A stretch of DNA of 64,000 nt from Clostridia bacterium (GCA_017509255.1 JAFWQA010000010.1:1-64000); one strand, 5' to 3'. Numbered from the stretch's first letter, positions 42,575 to 52,447 are shown. Program-made: numbers and translations. The notes: generated by a model from the letters alone, not told the origin.

Positions 42575-43891
42575 ATGAAATCCAACAAAAAGCGCGGCAG
42601 CAAGACGGGCTCCATTGTCGCGCTGTGTGTTGTGCTGGCGCTCACCGTTTTGCTGGGCGTTCTCGGCGCGACCGGGTTCAGTGTGCCGCCCCGCGGGCTG
42701 TATAAGCTGCTGCCCTGGCTGCCCACGACTGATTCATCCGCCTGGCCGGAGTCCCTGGCTCTGGGCCTGGACCTGCGCGGCGGTATGTATGTGGAATACT
42801 CCGCCAAGGCGCCGGAAGGGACGGAAGCCAGCTTTGAAGAGCTGAGAAACGGTACGAAGCAGATCATCCAGCAGCGCCTGACCGATAAAGGATATACCGA
42901 AGCCACTGTGCAGGATATCGGCACGGACGGCATCCGCGTGGAGATTCCGGACGTACAGGACGATACGGTTCTGGACCTGATCGGTGCCGCCGCGAAGCTG
43001 GAGTTTAAGGATCCGAACGGGGAAACCTTCATGACCGGCGATATGGTCAAGACGGCAACCTATTTCTACGATCAGGGCGACCATCAGGTAGCCTTTACGC
43101 TGACGGAGCAGGGCACACAGCTCTTTGCCGATATGACCAGCAAGAACATCGGCCGCCGGATCGCCATTTATCTGGACGGGGAAGAGCTGATCTCCCCCAC
43201 CGTGCAGTCTGCCATTGTCCAGGGCAGCGGCGTGATCAACGGCATGGGCTCCAAGGAGCGCGCGACGACCATCGCTGCCAAGATCCAGTCCGGCGCCCTG
43301 CCGCTGGAGCTGACGCAGCAGAAGGTGGATAAGGTATCCGCCACGCTGGGCCGCGATGCGCTTTCCAGCTCCGTGCTGGCTGCCATCATCGGCATTCTGC
43401 TGGTGATGCTCCTGATGATCCTGCGTTACCGCCTGAACGGCGTCATCGCCAGTTGGGCGCTTTGCATCTATACCATCCTCCTGTTCCTGCTGATCGCGCT
43501 GTTCCGCGTACAGCTCACGCTGCCCGGCCTGGCCGGCGTGGTGCTGGGCATCGGCATGGCGGTGGATGCCAACGTGATCATCTTTGAGCGCTTCAATGAA
43601 GAGGTCCGCAAAGGCCGTACTGTAAAGGCTGCCGTGCGCACCGGCTTCAAAAACGCCATGAGCGCGATCCTGGACTCCAACGTCACAACGCTGATCGCCG
43701 CGATCGTGCTGCTGATCTTCGGCACCGGCTCCATTCAGGGCTTTGCCCGGACACTGCTGCTCGGCGTGCTGGTTTCCATGTTCTCCGCGATTATGGTGAC
43801 CCGCTTCCTGATGAACCGCTTTGTCAATGCCGGCGCGGTCAAGGCGGGCATGTATACCAGAGTGAAGGCGGAAGAGGAGGTTGAGGCGTAA
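42575..43891 (+). CDS. secD: protein translocase subunit SecD
   Basis: 438 aa, six membrane segments expected: one at the N-terminus (SIVALCVVLALTVLLGVLG), the P1 external domain with LGLDLRGGMYVEY, then five at the C-terminus (AAIIGILLVMLLMIL..., LTLPGLAGVVLGIGMAVDANV with the conserved Asp). With SecF it uses the proton gradient to pull proteins across the membrane. ATG 42575 follows AAGGAGG by 10 nt. secF overlaps by one base (TAATG). Separate SecD and SecF, not the fused SecDF of Bacillus. Confidence 0.96.
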   Translation: MKSNKKRGSKTGSIVALCVVLALTVLLGVLGATGFSVPPRGLYKLLPWLPTTDSSAWPESLALGLDLRGGMYVEYSAKAPEGTEASFEELRNGTKQIIQQRLTDKGYTEATVQDIGTDGIRVEIPDVQDDTVLDLIGAAAKLEFKDPNGETFMTGDMVKTATYFYDQGDHQVAFTLTEQGTQLFADMTSKNIGRRIAIYLDGEELISPTVQSAIVQGSGVINGMGSKERATTIAAKIQSGALPLELTQQKVDKVSATLGRDALSSSVLAAIIGILLVMLLMILRYRLNGVIASWALCIYTILLFLLIALFRVQLTLPGLAGVVLGIGMAVDANVIIFERFNEEVRKGRTVKAAVRTGFKNAMSAILDSNVTTLIAAIVLLIFGTGSIQGFARTLLLGVLVSMFSAIMVTRFLMNRFVNAGAVKAGMYTRVKAEEEVEA

Positions 43892-44784
43892 TGACAGTCA
43901 AGAATCATTCCAAAATCTGCCTGATCATTTCCGCAGCTATCATGGTGATCGCTCTGATCATGACCCTGACCGGAAACGGCATCAATATGGGTATTGATTT
44001 CGAGGGCGGCCTGTCCATGGAATACAATCTGAAGGCTGCCGGTGTCAAAGGAGACATCGAAGCCATTCTGGGAGACCTGGGCGTAACCAGTACGGTGACT
44101 TATCAGGGTGCCAATGAGGATCAGGCGATCATCCGGATCAAGGATGTCATGCAGGATGATATTCAGAAGATGCAGGCTGATTTCGAAACTGCCCTGAAGG
44201 AAAAGTATCCTGACGCGGAGTCCGTCGGCGACGTGAATTACGTCGGCCCCGTAGCAGGCGCCACCCTGGTGAAGAACGCGATCGTCTCAGTTCTGCTGGC
44301 AGCGGGCCTGATGCTGATCTACATTGCGATCCGCTTTGACTTCAACAGCGGCGTTGCCGCCGTGTTCGGACTGCTGCACGATGTGCTGATCATGCTGAGC
44401 TTCATGGTGATCTTCCGGAGCTTCATTCAGATGAACAGCCCCTTCATTGCCGCGGCGCTGACCATCGTCGGCTATTCCATCAACAATACGATCGTGATCT
44501 TTGACCGGATCCGTGAGAATGCCCGCCGGATGCCTTCCGCTCCGCGCGAGGAAGTGACCAATATCTCGATCAAAGAGAGCCTGGGACGTACGATCTGCAC
44601 CACTGCTACCACGCTGATCACCATTGTGGCCCTGTGCATTCTGGGCGTTGCCAGCATTCGCGAATTCGCGCTTCCGATCATCATCGGCATTCTTTCCGGC
44701 GTGTACAGCGCCAATATGATCAACGGTTATGTCTGGGCTTTCCTGGAGGAAAAGCGCCGCGGCCGTAAAAAAGCCAAAGCGTAA
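43891..44784 (+). CDS. secF: protein translocase subunit SecF
   Basis: 297 aa, partner of SecD. Six membrane segments; GIDFEGGLSMEYNL after the first, then VGPVAGATLVKNAIVSVLLA, YSINNTIVIFDRIREN (conserved Asp/Arg) and a basic C-terminus RRGRKKAKA. Start codon overlaps the secD stop by 1 nt with AGAGGAGG upstream. A terminator follows at once. Confidence 0.96.
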   Translation: MTVKNHSKICLIISAAIMVIALIMTLTGNGINMGIDFEGGLSMEYNLKAAGVKGDIEAILGDLGVTSTVTYQGANEDQAIIRIKDVMQDDIQKMQADFETALKEKYPDAESVGDVNYVGPVAGATLVKNAIVSVLLAAGLMLIYIAIRFDFNSGVAAVFGLLHDVLIMLSFMVIFRSFIQMNSPFIAAALTIVGYSINNTIVIFDRIRENARRMPSAPREEVTNISIKESLGRTICTTATTLITIVALCILGVASIREFALPIIIGILSGVYSANMINGYVWAFLEEKRRGRKKAKA

Positions 44785-44799
44785 GAAACAGAACGATTC

Positions 44800-44836
44800 C
44801 GTAAGGGGCTGCCTGAACGCAGCCCCTTACGCGTTT
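44800..44836 (+). terminator. terminator after secF
   Basis: 13-bp stem (44800-44812 with 44819-44831), loop CTGAAC, then CG and four T. Only 13 nt remain before recJ, so part of the transcription must pass through to express recJ. Confidence 0.78.
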
Positions 44837-44849
44837 TCATGAGGAATAT

Positions 44850-46916
44850 ATGACAGAATTCAGAAAACGCCTCGAAGGGGAGAGAGAGCCGATAGAGGGT
44901 CTGCCTCCGTGGATGAGCGAACTGCTGCAGACCAGGGGTATCGATACGGCGGAAAAGGCGGAACACTTTCTGCATCCGTCCCTCTCCGACCTGCATGACC
45001 CGATGCTGATGCAGGGGATGGACCGCGCTCTGGAACTGATCCGGGCCGCGGTTGCCGGCGGTGAGAAGATCCTGATCTACGGGGATTATGACGTGGACGG
45101 GATCAGCGCGTGCACGGTGCTGCTCGAAACGCTGAAGGAGGTGGGGGCGGATGCTTCCTTCCGGATCCCCGCCCGGCACACGGAAGGCTACGGCCTGAAC
45201 GCGGATGCTGTCCGGGCGATCGGGGCGGAGGGCTGCGGACTGCTGATCACGGTGGACTGCGGCATATCCAACCATGAGGAGGTCGCGTTGGCCAGGAAGC
45301 TCGGCATGAAGGTGATCGTGACAGATCATCATGAGCTGCCCGAGACGCTGCCGAAGGCGGACGCCGTGCTGGATCCGCTTCTGGGCGATTATCCGTTCCG
45401 GCATCTGTGCGGCGCGGGCGTTGCGCTGAAAATCTGTCAGGCGCTGCAGGGACCGGAAGGCGTGGAAAAACGCCTGGAAGTGGCGGCGCTGGCGACGGTA
45501 GCGGATATCGTACCGCTGACGGGCGAAAACCGCGTGATCGTGCGGGAAGGCATGCTGCGGATGGCGCACACCGCCAGGCCGGGACTGCGGGCGCTGATGG
45601 AAACGGCCGGAGTGACGCCGCCGGTCAGGGCGGATCAGATCGCGTACCGGCTCGGGCCGCGTCTGAACGCGGCGGGGCGGCTGGAGGACGCAGCACAGGG
45701 CGTGCGCCTGCTGATGACGCGGGATGAAACGGAAGCCCGGGAGATCGCGGAGCATCTGGAGGATAACAACCGCCGGAGACAGGAAACAGAGCGGGGGATC
45801 GTTGCGGAGGCGCTGAAGCTGTTCCCGGAGCAGACGGATCTGAAACGGGAACGGGTGATCATCCTGGAGGGAGAAGGCTGGAACAGCGGACTGATCGGCC
45901 TGGCGGCCGGCAGGCTCTGCGAAAGGTTTCACCATCCGACGGTCGTACTGAGTCGGCAGGGGGATAACGCGGTCGGCAGCTGCCGGTCCGTGGAGGGAGT
46001 CAATATCTGGAAAATGCTGTCGCTCTGCAGTGATCTGTTTATCCGGTTCGGCGGGCATGAGCAGGCAGCCGGTCTGACGATTCCCGTACGGAATATTCCC
46101 GAATTCCGATGCAGGCTGAACCGGATCGTGCAGGAAAACTGCGATGACGGCTGCCTGATCCCGGTGGAAGAATATGACAGCGTGCTGCCGCTGGATGAAG
46201 CAACGCAGGAAACCGTACGGTGTCTGGAAGCGCTGGAACCTACGGGCTGCGGGAATCCGGAGCCCCGCTTCCTCCTGAGGGACGCTTTTGTACAGGAAAT
46301 GCACCGGGTGGGGAAGGACCGCTCCCATCTGAAGATGGCGCTGGCGGACAGGAACGCGGTGCGCGATGCGATCGCCTTTGGCCTGGGCGAGGAAGCGGAC
46401 AGGATCCCGGACAGGGTGGACGTGATCTACCGGCCGGAGTTGAACGAATACAACGGCAGGACGACGGTGCAGATGCGGATCAGCGCCGTACGGCCCGCTG
46501 AAAAACCGGAAGACGGAGAAGAGAAGCAGACGCGATTCCTTCGGATTTTGCAGGAAATGAGCCGGATTTCGGCGAAAAGAATGCAAAACAGGGAGGGTTT
46601 GCCGTCCCTGAAGCCGGAATACCTGCTCAAGGAGAGAGCGGACGCGCTGCAGGTAACGGATGAGGCGCTGCGGGAGATCTATAAAAGCTGGCTGGTCCGC
46701 CCGGCGTATTCTTCCCTCCGGGAGCTCTGCGAACTGGCAGGGGTCTCCGGTGAGCAGGCACTGACGGCGCTGACGGCATTCCGTGAAACGGGACTGATGA
46801 CCTGGCGGTACGAGCCGTTCGAGGCGCGGCTGGTGCTGCCGGCCCGAAAGTGCAGTATGAATGACAGCCCGCTGATCCGGTATCTCCGGGAGAATGCGGG
46901 ACATGACGGGAAATGA
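44850..46916 (+). CDS. recJ: single-stranded-DNA-specific exonuclease RecJ
   Basis: 688 aa, 5'-3' exonuclease for repair and replication restart. DHH phosphoesterase motifs: ILIYGDYDVDGISA, LITVDCGISN, VTDHHELP, LCGAGVA; DHHA1 domain with SCRSVEGVNIWKML and FGGHEQAAG; then an OB fold and a C-terminal extra domain. Longer than E. coli RecJ (577) because of the C-terminal region, as in other Clostridia. Its neighbours secDF and rel are the usual ones; the apt gene often found between recJ and rel is absent. Confidence 0.96.
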   Translation: MTEFRKRLEGEREPIEGLPPWMSELLQTRGIDTAEKAEHFLHPSLSDLHDPMLMQGMDRALELIRAAVAGGEKILIYGDYDVDGISACTVLLETLKEVGADASFRIPARHTEGYGLNADAVRAIGAEGCGLLITVDCGISNHEEVALARKLGMKVIVTDHHELPETLPKADAVLDPLLGDYPFRHLCGAGVALKICQALQGPEGVEKRLEVAALATVADIVPLTGENRVIVREGMLRMAHTARPGLRALMETAGVTPPVRADQIAYRLGPRLNAAGRLEDAAQGVRLLMTRDETEAREIAEHLEDNNRRRQETERGIVAEALKLFPEQTDLKRERVIILEGEGWNSGLIGLAAGRLCERFHHPTVVLSRQGDNAVGSCRSVEGVNIWKMLSLCSDLFIRFGGHEQAAGLTIPVRNIPEFRCRLNRIVQENCDDGCLIPVEEYDSVLPLDEATQETVRCLEALEPTGCGNPEPRFLLRDAFVQEMHRVGKDRSHLKMALADRNAVRDAIAFGLGEEADRIPDRVDVIYRPELNEYNGRTTVQMRISAVRPAEKPEDGEEKQTRFLRILQEMSRISAKRMQNREGLPSLKPEYLLKERADALQVTDEALREIYKSWLVRPAYSSLRELCELAGVSGEQALTALTAFRETGLMTWRYEPFEARLVLPARKCSMNDSPLIRYLRENAGHDGK

Positions 46917-46937
46917 TCGGAAAGGAGGGGCGGCCAA

Positions 46938-49142
46938 ATGAGTTTCGCGTCCTATGAAGCGATGCCGCTGGGCACTATGCTCGCGAGGATTCAGAAATAC
47001 TATCCGGGTGACGGCTACAAGGCGGTGGAACAGGCCTGGCTTTTTGCCGAAGAGGCACACAGGGGCCAGGTACGCAAAAGCGGCGAGCCCTACTTTATCC
47101 ATCCCTGCTTCGTGGCAAGCATTCTGACGGACCTCATGCTGGATCCGCCGACGATCGCCGCGGGCCTCCTGCACGACACGGTGGAGGACTGCGAAAACAT
47201 ATCCCTTGAAACAATCGAGGACCGGTTCGGCCATGAGGTGGCCGAGCTGGTCGACGGCGTAACAAAGCTGAATAAGCTGGATTTTGCGGACCGGGAGGAG
47301 GCGCAGGCGGAAAGCGTGCGCAAGATGATCCTGGCCATGAGCAAGGATATCCGGGTGGTCATGATCAAGCTGGCGGACCGGCTGCACAATATGTATACGC
47401 TGCGCTACCAGTCACCGGAACGCCGGGCGGCCATTGCGAGGGAAACGCTGGACATTTATGCCCCGTTGGCCCACCGGCTCGGCGTGTACGCCCTGAAGCA
47501 GGATCTGGAGGACCTGAGCCTCAAGTATATCGATCCTGACGGATACAACCGGATCGTTCATCTTGTCGGTATGAAGCGGGCGGAACGGGAGGAAAATATC
47601 CGCCTGGTGATCGATGAGCTGTCCGCCAAGCTGGATGAGAACCATATCCATTTTGATATTGACGGCCGGTCCAAGCACTTTTATTCCATATACCGCAAGA
47701 TGGTCCTGCAGAACAAAACCTTTGATCAGATCTATGACCTGATCGCGATCCGGGTCATCGTGGATACGGTGCCGGACTGCTATACGGTGCTGGGGATCGT
47801 ACATACCCTGTGGAACCAGGTCCCCGGGCGGTTCAAGGACTATATTTCCGTGCCGAAAGCAAACATGTATCAGTCGCTGCATACCACGGTCATGGGAGGC
47901 AGAAAAATGCCTTTCCCCTTTGAGGTGCAGATCCGGACGTGGGAAATGCACCGTATCGCGGAGTACGGCATCGCGGCGCACTGGCGCTATAAGGAAGGCA
48001 CAAACAAGGGAAGCGAGCTGGACAGCAAGCTGACCTGGGTCCGCCAGATCCTTGATTGGCAGAGTGAAACACGGGACAGCAGGGAATTTATTGATACGCT
48101 CAAGACGGATCTGTTTTCCGAAGAGGTCTTTCTTTTCACCCCGAAGGGCGACGTTATATCCATGCCCAAGGGCGCTACACCGCTGGACTTTGCTTACAGG
48201 ATCCATTCAGCTGTCGGAAACAAGTGCGTCGGCGCCAAGGTGAACGGAAAGATCGTTCCGCTGGATACGGAGCTGGAAACGGGCGACAGGATCGAGATCA
48301 TGACATCCGCGTCCAGCAAGGGCCCGAGCAGCGACTGGCTTCGTATCTGCAAGACGCCGCAGGCAAAGGCCAAGATCCGGCAGTACCTGAAAAAGGAGCT
48401 GCGCTCGGAGAACCTGGTCCTCGGCCACGACATGATCGAGCATGAGTGCGCCAGACGCGGCGTGAGAATGAGCGATGTGGTCAAACCGGAATACTATGAA
48501 TCCATGCTGAAGAAGTACGGTTTCGCGGAGTTTGACGATATCTGCTGCGCGGTCGGTTACGGCGGGATCGCTGCGGTGTATGTGGTCACGCGCCTGATCG
48601 AAGAACAGAGAGGACAGGAAGCGTCCGCGGTTCCGGAAGTGACGGATATTCCGGACGCGATCGATGAACAGCAGCTGAATCAGCGGCGCGCCAATCACGG
48701 AATCGTGATGACGGGAAGCGAGGACCTGGATATTCCGATCCGCTTTGCAAAATGCTGTTCCCCGGTGCCCGGGGATGATATTGTCGGATACATTACCCGC
48801 GGACGCGGCGTGACGATCCACAAGGCGGAATGCCCGAACGCCATAAACGGCGAAGCGGAGCGCAGGATCCCCGTGGAATGGGCCGGAAACGGCGAAGGAA
48901 CGTTCTTCGCGACAATCAAGGTAGTTGCCTATGACCGGTCCAATATTTTCAGCGAGCTCCTGACCATGGTGGCGGGACTGAATGTGACCGTCAAGGCTGC
49001 GAACGGACAGTCCGACGATAAAACCGGCACGTCCAATATCCGCCTGACGCTGGAGGTCCGCTCAAGGGAGCAGGTGGACAAGGTGATCGCGGCGCTGCGG
49101 CGCAAGGCGGACGTCATGGACGTGTATCGGGTAACGGGCTGA
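46938..49142 (+). CDS. rel: bifunctional (p)ppGpp synthetase/hydrolase Rel
   Basis: 734 aa. HD hydrolase domain with His41, His55 and HD 79-80 (GLLHDTVEDC); synthetase domain with RSKHFYSIYRKM and the RFKD motif near residue 298, the form found in bifunctional enzymes; TGS domain about 390-450 (VFLFTPKGDVISMPKG); C-terminal ACT domain about 660-734. Controls the stringent response by making and degrading (p)ppGpp on the ribosome. AAGGAGG start site. Co-transcribed with dtd. Confidence 0.97.
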   Translation: MSFASYEAMPLGTMLARIQKYYPGDGYKAVEQAWLFAEEAHRGQVRKSGEPYFIHPCFVASILTDLMLDPPTIAAGLLHDTVEDCENISLETIEDRFGHEVAELVDGVTKLNKLDFADREEAQAESVRKMILAMSKDIRVVMIKLADRLHNMYTLRYQSPERRAAIARETLDIYAPLAHRLGVYALKQDLEDLSLKYIDPDGYNRIVHLVGMKRAEREENIRLVIDELSAKLDENHIHFDIDGRSKHFYSIYRKMVLQNKTFDQIYDLIAIRVIVDTVPDCYTVLGIVHTLWNQVPGRFKDYISVPKANMYQSLHTTVMGGRKMPFPFEVQIRTWEMHRIAEYGIAAHWRYKEGTNKGSELDSKLTWVRQILDWQSETRDSREFIDTLKTDLFSEEVFLFTPKGDVISMPKGATPLDFAYRIHSAVGNKCVGAKVNGKIVPLDTELETGDRIEIMTSASSKGPSSDWLRICKTPQAKAKIRQYLKKELRSENLVLGHDMIEHECARRGVRMSDVVKPEYYESMLKKYGFAEFDDICCAVGYGGIAAVYVVTRLIEEQRGQEASAVPEVTDIPDAIDEQQLNQRRANHGIVMTGSEDLDIPIRFAKCCSPVPGDDIVGYITRGRGVTIHKAECPNAINGEAERRIPVEWAGNGEGTFFATIKVVAYDRSNIFSELLTMVAGLNVTVKAANGQSDDKTGTSNIRLTLEVRSREQVDKVIAALRRKADVMDVYRVTG

Positions 49143-49162
49143 GCAAAGGGGAGAACGGAAAG

Positions 49163-49612
49163 ATGCGGTGTGTGGTCCAGAGGGTGACGGAAAGCCGGGT
49201 AGAGGTAAACGGGGAGACCGTCGGGGAAATCGGGAACGGGATCATGGCGTTGATCGGCGTTTCCTCGGAAGATACGGAAAAGGATCTGAAATATATCGCG
49301 GACAAGGTGATGAACCTGCGGATCTTCGATGACGAAACCGGCGTTATGAACCGCTCCGTGCTGGATATCGGAGGCAGCATTCTGGCCGTCAGCCAGTTTA
49401 CCCTGTACGGAGACGCGCGCGGCGGGCGCAGGCCCAGCTATATCCGCGCCGCAAAGCCGGAGCCGGCGAACGAAATGTATGAGAAGCTGGTCGGGATCTG
49501 GCGGAACGAAGGAATTCACGTGGAAACAGGGCGGTTCCGCACCGAGATGAAGGTGCAACTGGTCAACGACGGTCCGGTAACCATTCTGCTGGATTCCGGG
49601 AAAAGCTTCTGA
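49163..49612 (+). CDS. dtd: D-aminoacyl-tRNA deacylase
   Basis: 149 aa, removes D-amino acids (and Gly from tRNA-Ala) from tRNA. Starts MRCVVQRVTESRVEV; active-site motif SQFTLYGD and cis Gly-Pro motif NDGPVT (usual N.GP.T) are intact; family length is normal. It lies between rel and the MBL hydrolase, as in most Clostridia. Confidence 0.96.
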   Translation: MRCVVQRVTESRVEVNGETVGEIGNGIMALIGVSSEDTEKDLKYIADKVMNLRIFDDETGVMNRSVLDIGGSILAVSQFTLYGDARGGRRPSYIRAAKPEPANEMYEKLVGIWRNEGIHVETGRFRTEMKVQLVNDGPVTILLDSGKSF

Positions 49613-49625
49613 AAGAGAAAGAAAG

Positions 49626-50192
49626 ATGGACATTCAGACACTGACGGTCGGCATGATCGGAACCAACTGCTATATCCTGAGCAATGAGAATGCCCGGGAA
49701 TGCGCGGTCATTGATCCGGGTGACGAAGCGGACAGGATCCGGCGGGCAGCCGGCGGGAAACGGATCGCGGCGATCCTGCTGACGCACGGGCATTTTGACC
49801 ATATAGGCGCGGTGGACGCATTGCGGGAAGAAGGGACACGGGTCCTGATCCATCCGCTGGACGCGCCGATGCTCGGGAATGCCGAACTCAATGCCAGCAG
49901 AGGCCTGATCGGCCGGGATATAAAGGTTTCGGCTGCCGCGGAACCGGTCAGGGAAGGGGACCGGCTGATGCTGGCCGGTATTTCCTTTGAGGTGCTGCAC
50001 ACACCGGGGCATACCCCCGGAGGGGTATGCTATCTGACGGGAGAACACCTGTTTACCGGGGATACTCTTTTTGAACACGGATGGGGAAGGACGGACCTTC
50101 CCGGGGGCAGCTGGAGCGATATCATGCGGTCGCTGCGGAGACTGCTCCCCCTGGCCAAAAAATACGCGATCCACCCGGGGCATGAGGCATAA
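49626..50192 (+). CDS. MBL-fold metallohydrolase (glyoxalase II-like)
   Basis: 188 aa, complete metallo-beta-lactamase fold: NCYIL, IDPGDEAD, THGHFDHIGA (zinc-binding HxHxDH), HTPGHTPGG, FTGDTLF, HPGHEA. Compact form without the extra C-terminal domain of true GloB. Substrate unknown, probably a thioester or lactone. It starts 13 nt after dtd and ends 4 nt before hemZ. Confidence 0.9.
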   Translation: MDIQTLTVGMIGTNCYILSNENARECAVIDPGDEADRIRRAAGGKRIAAILLTHGHFDHIGAVDALREEGTRVLIHPLDAPMLGNAELNASRGLIGRDIKVSAAAEPVREGDRLMLAGISFEVLHTPGHTPGGVCYLTGEHLFTGDTLFEHGWGRTDLPGGSWSDIMRSLRRLLPLAKKYAIHPGHEA

Positions 50193-50196
50193 CGGT

Positions 50197-51636
50197 ATGA
50201 CGGAGCTGAATTCTTACCTGCAGACGATCCGGCCGGAGCTGATGAGTACAGCCCGGCTTTTTGACATTCCGGACAGGGACTGGGAGGAGCCGTGCCGCTT
50301 TTCCCTGTGCGCCCGGGAGGAAAACGGACGGTACCGGATCTCCTGGACCGACGGCGGCGTGATGGCGGAAGGGGAAACAGAGATCCCGCGGGAAAGCGAC
50401 CCCCGGCTGCAGGAACTGCACCGGAAAAGGGCGGCCAGACGCCTCTGCAAGCAGATCCTGTACGATCTTTGCCGGAAAATAACGGGTCTGCACCCGGCGT
50501 GGGGCAGCCTGACAGGCGTACGCCCGACGCATCTTATGCTGGAGGCGCTGGCCGGGGGAATGACGCCGGAGGCGGCGGTGGAACACCTGGTCAGGGATTT
50601 TGACGTGACGCGTGAAAAGGCGGAGCTTCTTTCCGAAATCGCGGCGGTCCAGAGGAAAATGCCCGCTCCCGGCGACATGTGGGCGGACGTATATATCGGG
50701 ATCCCCTTCTGTACTACGCGCTGCGCCTACTGCTCCTTCTCCTCCGGTGAGATCGGGGACGGGACGCTGGTGGAGCCGTATATGGAGGCGTTGGAGAAGG
50801 AAATGCGTGCCGGAGCGGAGCTGCTCCGGGATGCCGGAAAAACGCTGCGGGCGGTCTATGTGGGCGGAGGAACGCCGACCGCGCTTCCGCAAAGTGCGCT
50901 GGAAAGGCTGCTTGGCCTGATGAAGGAAATATTTCCGGGCGCCGCGGAGTATACCGTGGAGGCCGGCAGGCCGGATACGCTGACGGCCGGGAAACTGCAT
51001 GCCATCCGTCTGTCCGGCGTACACCGTATATCCATCAATCCCCAGACCATGAATGACCGGACGCTGGAAGTGATCGGGCGGGGACATACCGCGCAGCAGA
51101 TCCGGGACGCGTACGCGATGGCGCGGGAGGAAGGCATATCCCATATCAATATGGACGTGATCGCCGGCCTGCCCGGAGAAGGCCTGCCGGAATTCATGCA
51201 TACCATGGAGGAGGCGCAGCGCCTGCATCCGGAAAGCCTGACCGTGCATACGCTGGCGATCAAGCGCTCCTCCCGGATGAAGCTGGAAAACGCCCCGCTG
51301 CCGGACGGGGGCATGACCTCCGACATGGTCCGGACGGGCAGGGAAACGGCAAGGAAAATGAATATGCGCCCTTATTATCTCTATAAACAGAAATATATGG
51401 CGGGCAACCAGGAAAATACAGGGTATGCCCTTCCCGGCCATGAATGTCTGTATAATGTGGATATTATGGAGGAAACCTCGCATATTCTGGCCTTTGGCGC
51501 CGGGGGAATATCCAAGCGGATCTTTCCGGAGGAGGGGCATATAGAAAGAGCGCCCAATGTTTACAACATTGAGCAGTATATCTGCCGGACCGGGGAAATG
51601 ATCGCGCGGAAAAAGGCGCTGTTTGCGGAGAAGTGA
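50197..51636 (+). CDS. hemZ: radical SAM protein HemZ
   Basis: 479 aa, coproporphyrinogen III dehydrogenase-like. An N-terminal region of about 165 residues that is specific to HemZ precedes the radical-SAM core with GIPFCTTRCAYCSF (CxxxCxxC) and YVGGGTPTAL. True HemN activity of HemZ is not established, and no other haem gene is nearby. ATG 50197 (MTELNSYLQTIRPEL) is used; the frame upstream overlaps the MBL gene. Normally followed by hisS-aspS in Clostridia; here a divergent GNAT gene stands instead. Confidence 0.92.
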   Translation: MTELNSYLQTIRPELMSTARLFDIPDRDWEEPCRFSLCAREENGRYRISWTDGGVMAEGETEIPRESDPRLQELHRKRAARRLCKQILYDLCRKITGLHPAWGSLTGVRPTHLMLEALAGGMTPEAAVEHLVRDFDVTREKAELLSEIAAVQRKMPAPGDMWADVYIGIPFCTTRCAYCSFSSGEIGDGTLVEPYMEALEKEMRAGAELLRDAGKTLRAVYVGGGTPTALPQSALERLLGLMKEIFPGAAEYTVEAGRPDTLTAGKLHAIRLSGVHRISINPQTMNDRTLEVIGRGHTAQQIRDAYAMAREEGISHINMDVIAGLPGEGLPEFMHTMEEAQRLHPESLTVHTLAIKRSSRMKLENAPLPDGGMTSDMVRTGRETARKMNMRPYYLYKQKYMAGNQENTGYALPGHECLYNVDIMEETSHILAFGAGGISKRIFPEEGHIERAPNVYNIEQYICRTGEMIARKKALFAEK

Positions 51637-51643
51637 CGGTGTA

Positions 51644-52447
51644 TCAGGAAAGATACATGCCCGGGAAAAGCATATTGACGGCCAGCGGAGCGGCGTGGAA
51701 GCTGTTCATCAGCTGCTGCTGGGGAATGCTCCGGCTCACGATCCGGGTGGTAACGCGGGTCACGCCTTCTGCAGCCATGATAGCCATGGTGCGGTGCAGC
51801 AGGGACTTGGCCATGTTCTGGCGGCGGTTCTGTCCGTCGATATAGATGGCGACCAGCTCCGCGTCGCTGCCCTGCCCGGCCATGACGGCTTCTCCGATCA
51901 GGACGGCGTTGCGGTACAGCCCCAACGTAATGAAATGCGGCATATGCATCAGCATGGTCAGATAATTCCGGTCAACAAAGGTGATCTCATTCATCTGCAG
52001 GCGGTACAGCAGGCCGTCCTGCTCCTCCCAGGTGTTAAGGGGCGTCGGCGCGACTGTACAGCTCATGGGAATACGGCCGTCTCCGAAAGGGATCTGGAGC
52101 TGGAGCAGGGTATCCGCGTCGTTGCAGTCGAAACCGTTATGAAGATAGAAATCCTTCATCTGCGTATCGGACGGGTCCAGACTGGTATAGAGACGGGCGC
52201 GGAGCAGGGGGTTTACATTCTGCAGCACGCGGGCCCGAGCGACCAGCGCGCCGAAAAGCAGATAGCGGGAGGAAGGGTCGCCCTCCAGGGAAAAATACAT
52301 ATTGACAGGGCAGTCGGGATACAGTCCCGGCTGCAACTGATACATGATGTAACCGTAACCGGTCTGTGTTCCGAGATCGTCGATCGCATAGAACACGTCC
52401 TCGGGGTTCAGATTGTTGACCGGCTGCTGGGGATGAATGATGGTCAT
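51644..52447 (-). CDS. GNAT family acetyltransferase (two-domain)
   Basis: 267 aa. The C-terminal half is a recognisable GNAT fold (LIGEAVMAGQGSDAELVAIYID, then NRRQNMAKSLLHRTMAI for acetyl-CoA binding, RIVSRSIPQQQLMNSF). The N-terminal half (about 10-130) looks like a second, diverged GNAT-like unit (IDDLGTQTGYGYIMY, ARLYTSLDPSDTQMKDFYLHNGF). Substrate unknown. ATG 52447 has AAGGAAG upstream. It converges on hemZ, 7 bp apart; only a small hairpin without a T-run lies there. Confidence 0.82.
   Translation of the reverse strand: MTIIHPQQPVNNLNPEDVFYAIDDLGTQTGYGYIMYQLQPGLYPDCPVNMYFSLEGDPSSRYLLFGALVARARVLQNVNPLLRARLYTSLDPSDTQMKDFYLHNGFDCNDADTLLQLQIPFGDGRIPMSCTVAPTPLNTWEEQDGLLYRLQMNEITFVDRNYLTMLMHMPHFITLGLYRNAVLIGEAVMAGQGSDAELVAIYIDGQNRRQNMAKSLLHRTMAIMAAEGVTRVTTRIVSRSIPQQQLMNSFHAAPLAVNMLFPGMYLS

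Noticed and set aside
51640..51657. Terminator between hemZ and the GNAT gene (TGTATC-AGGAAA-GATACA)
   Set aside because: Six-bp stem without a T-run on either strand and overlapping the GNAT coding end.
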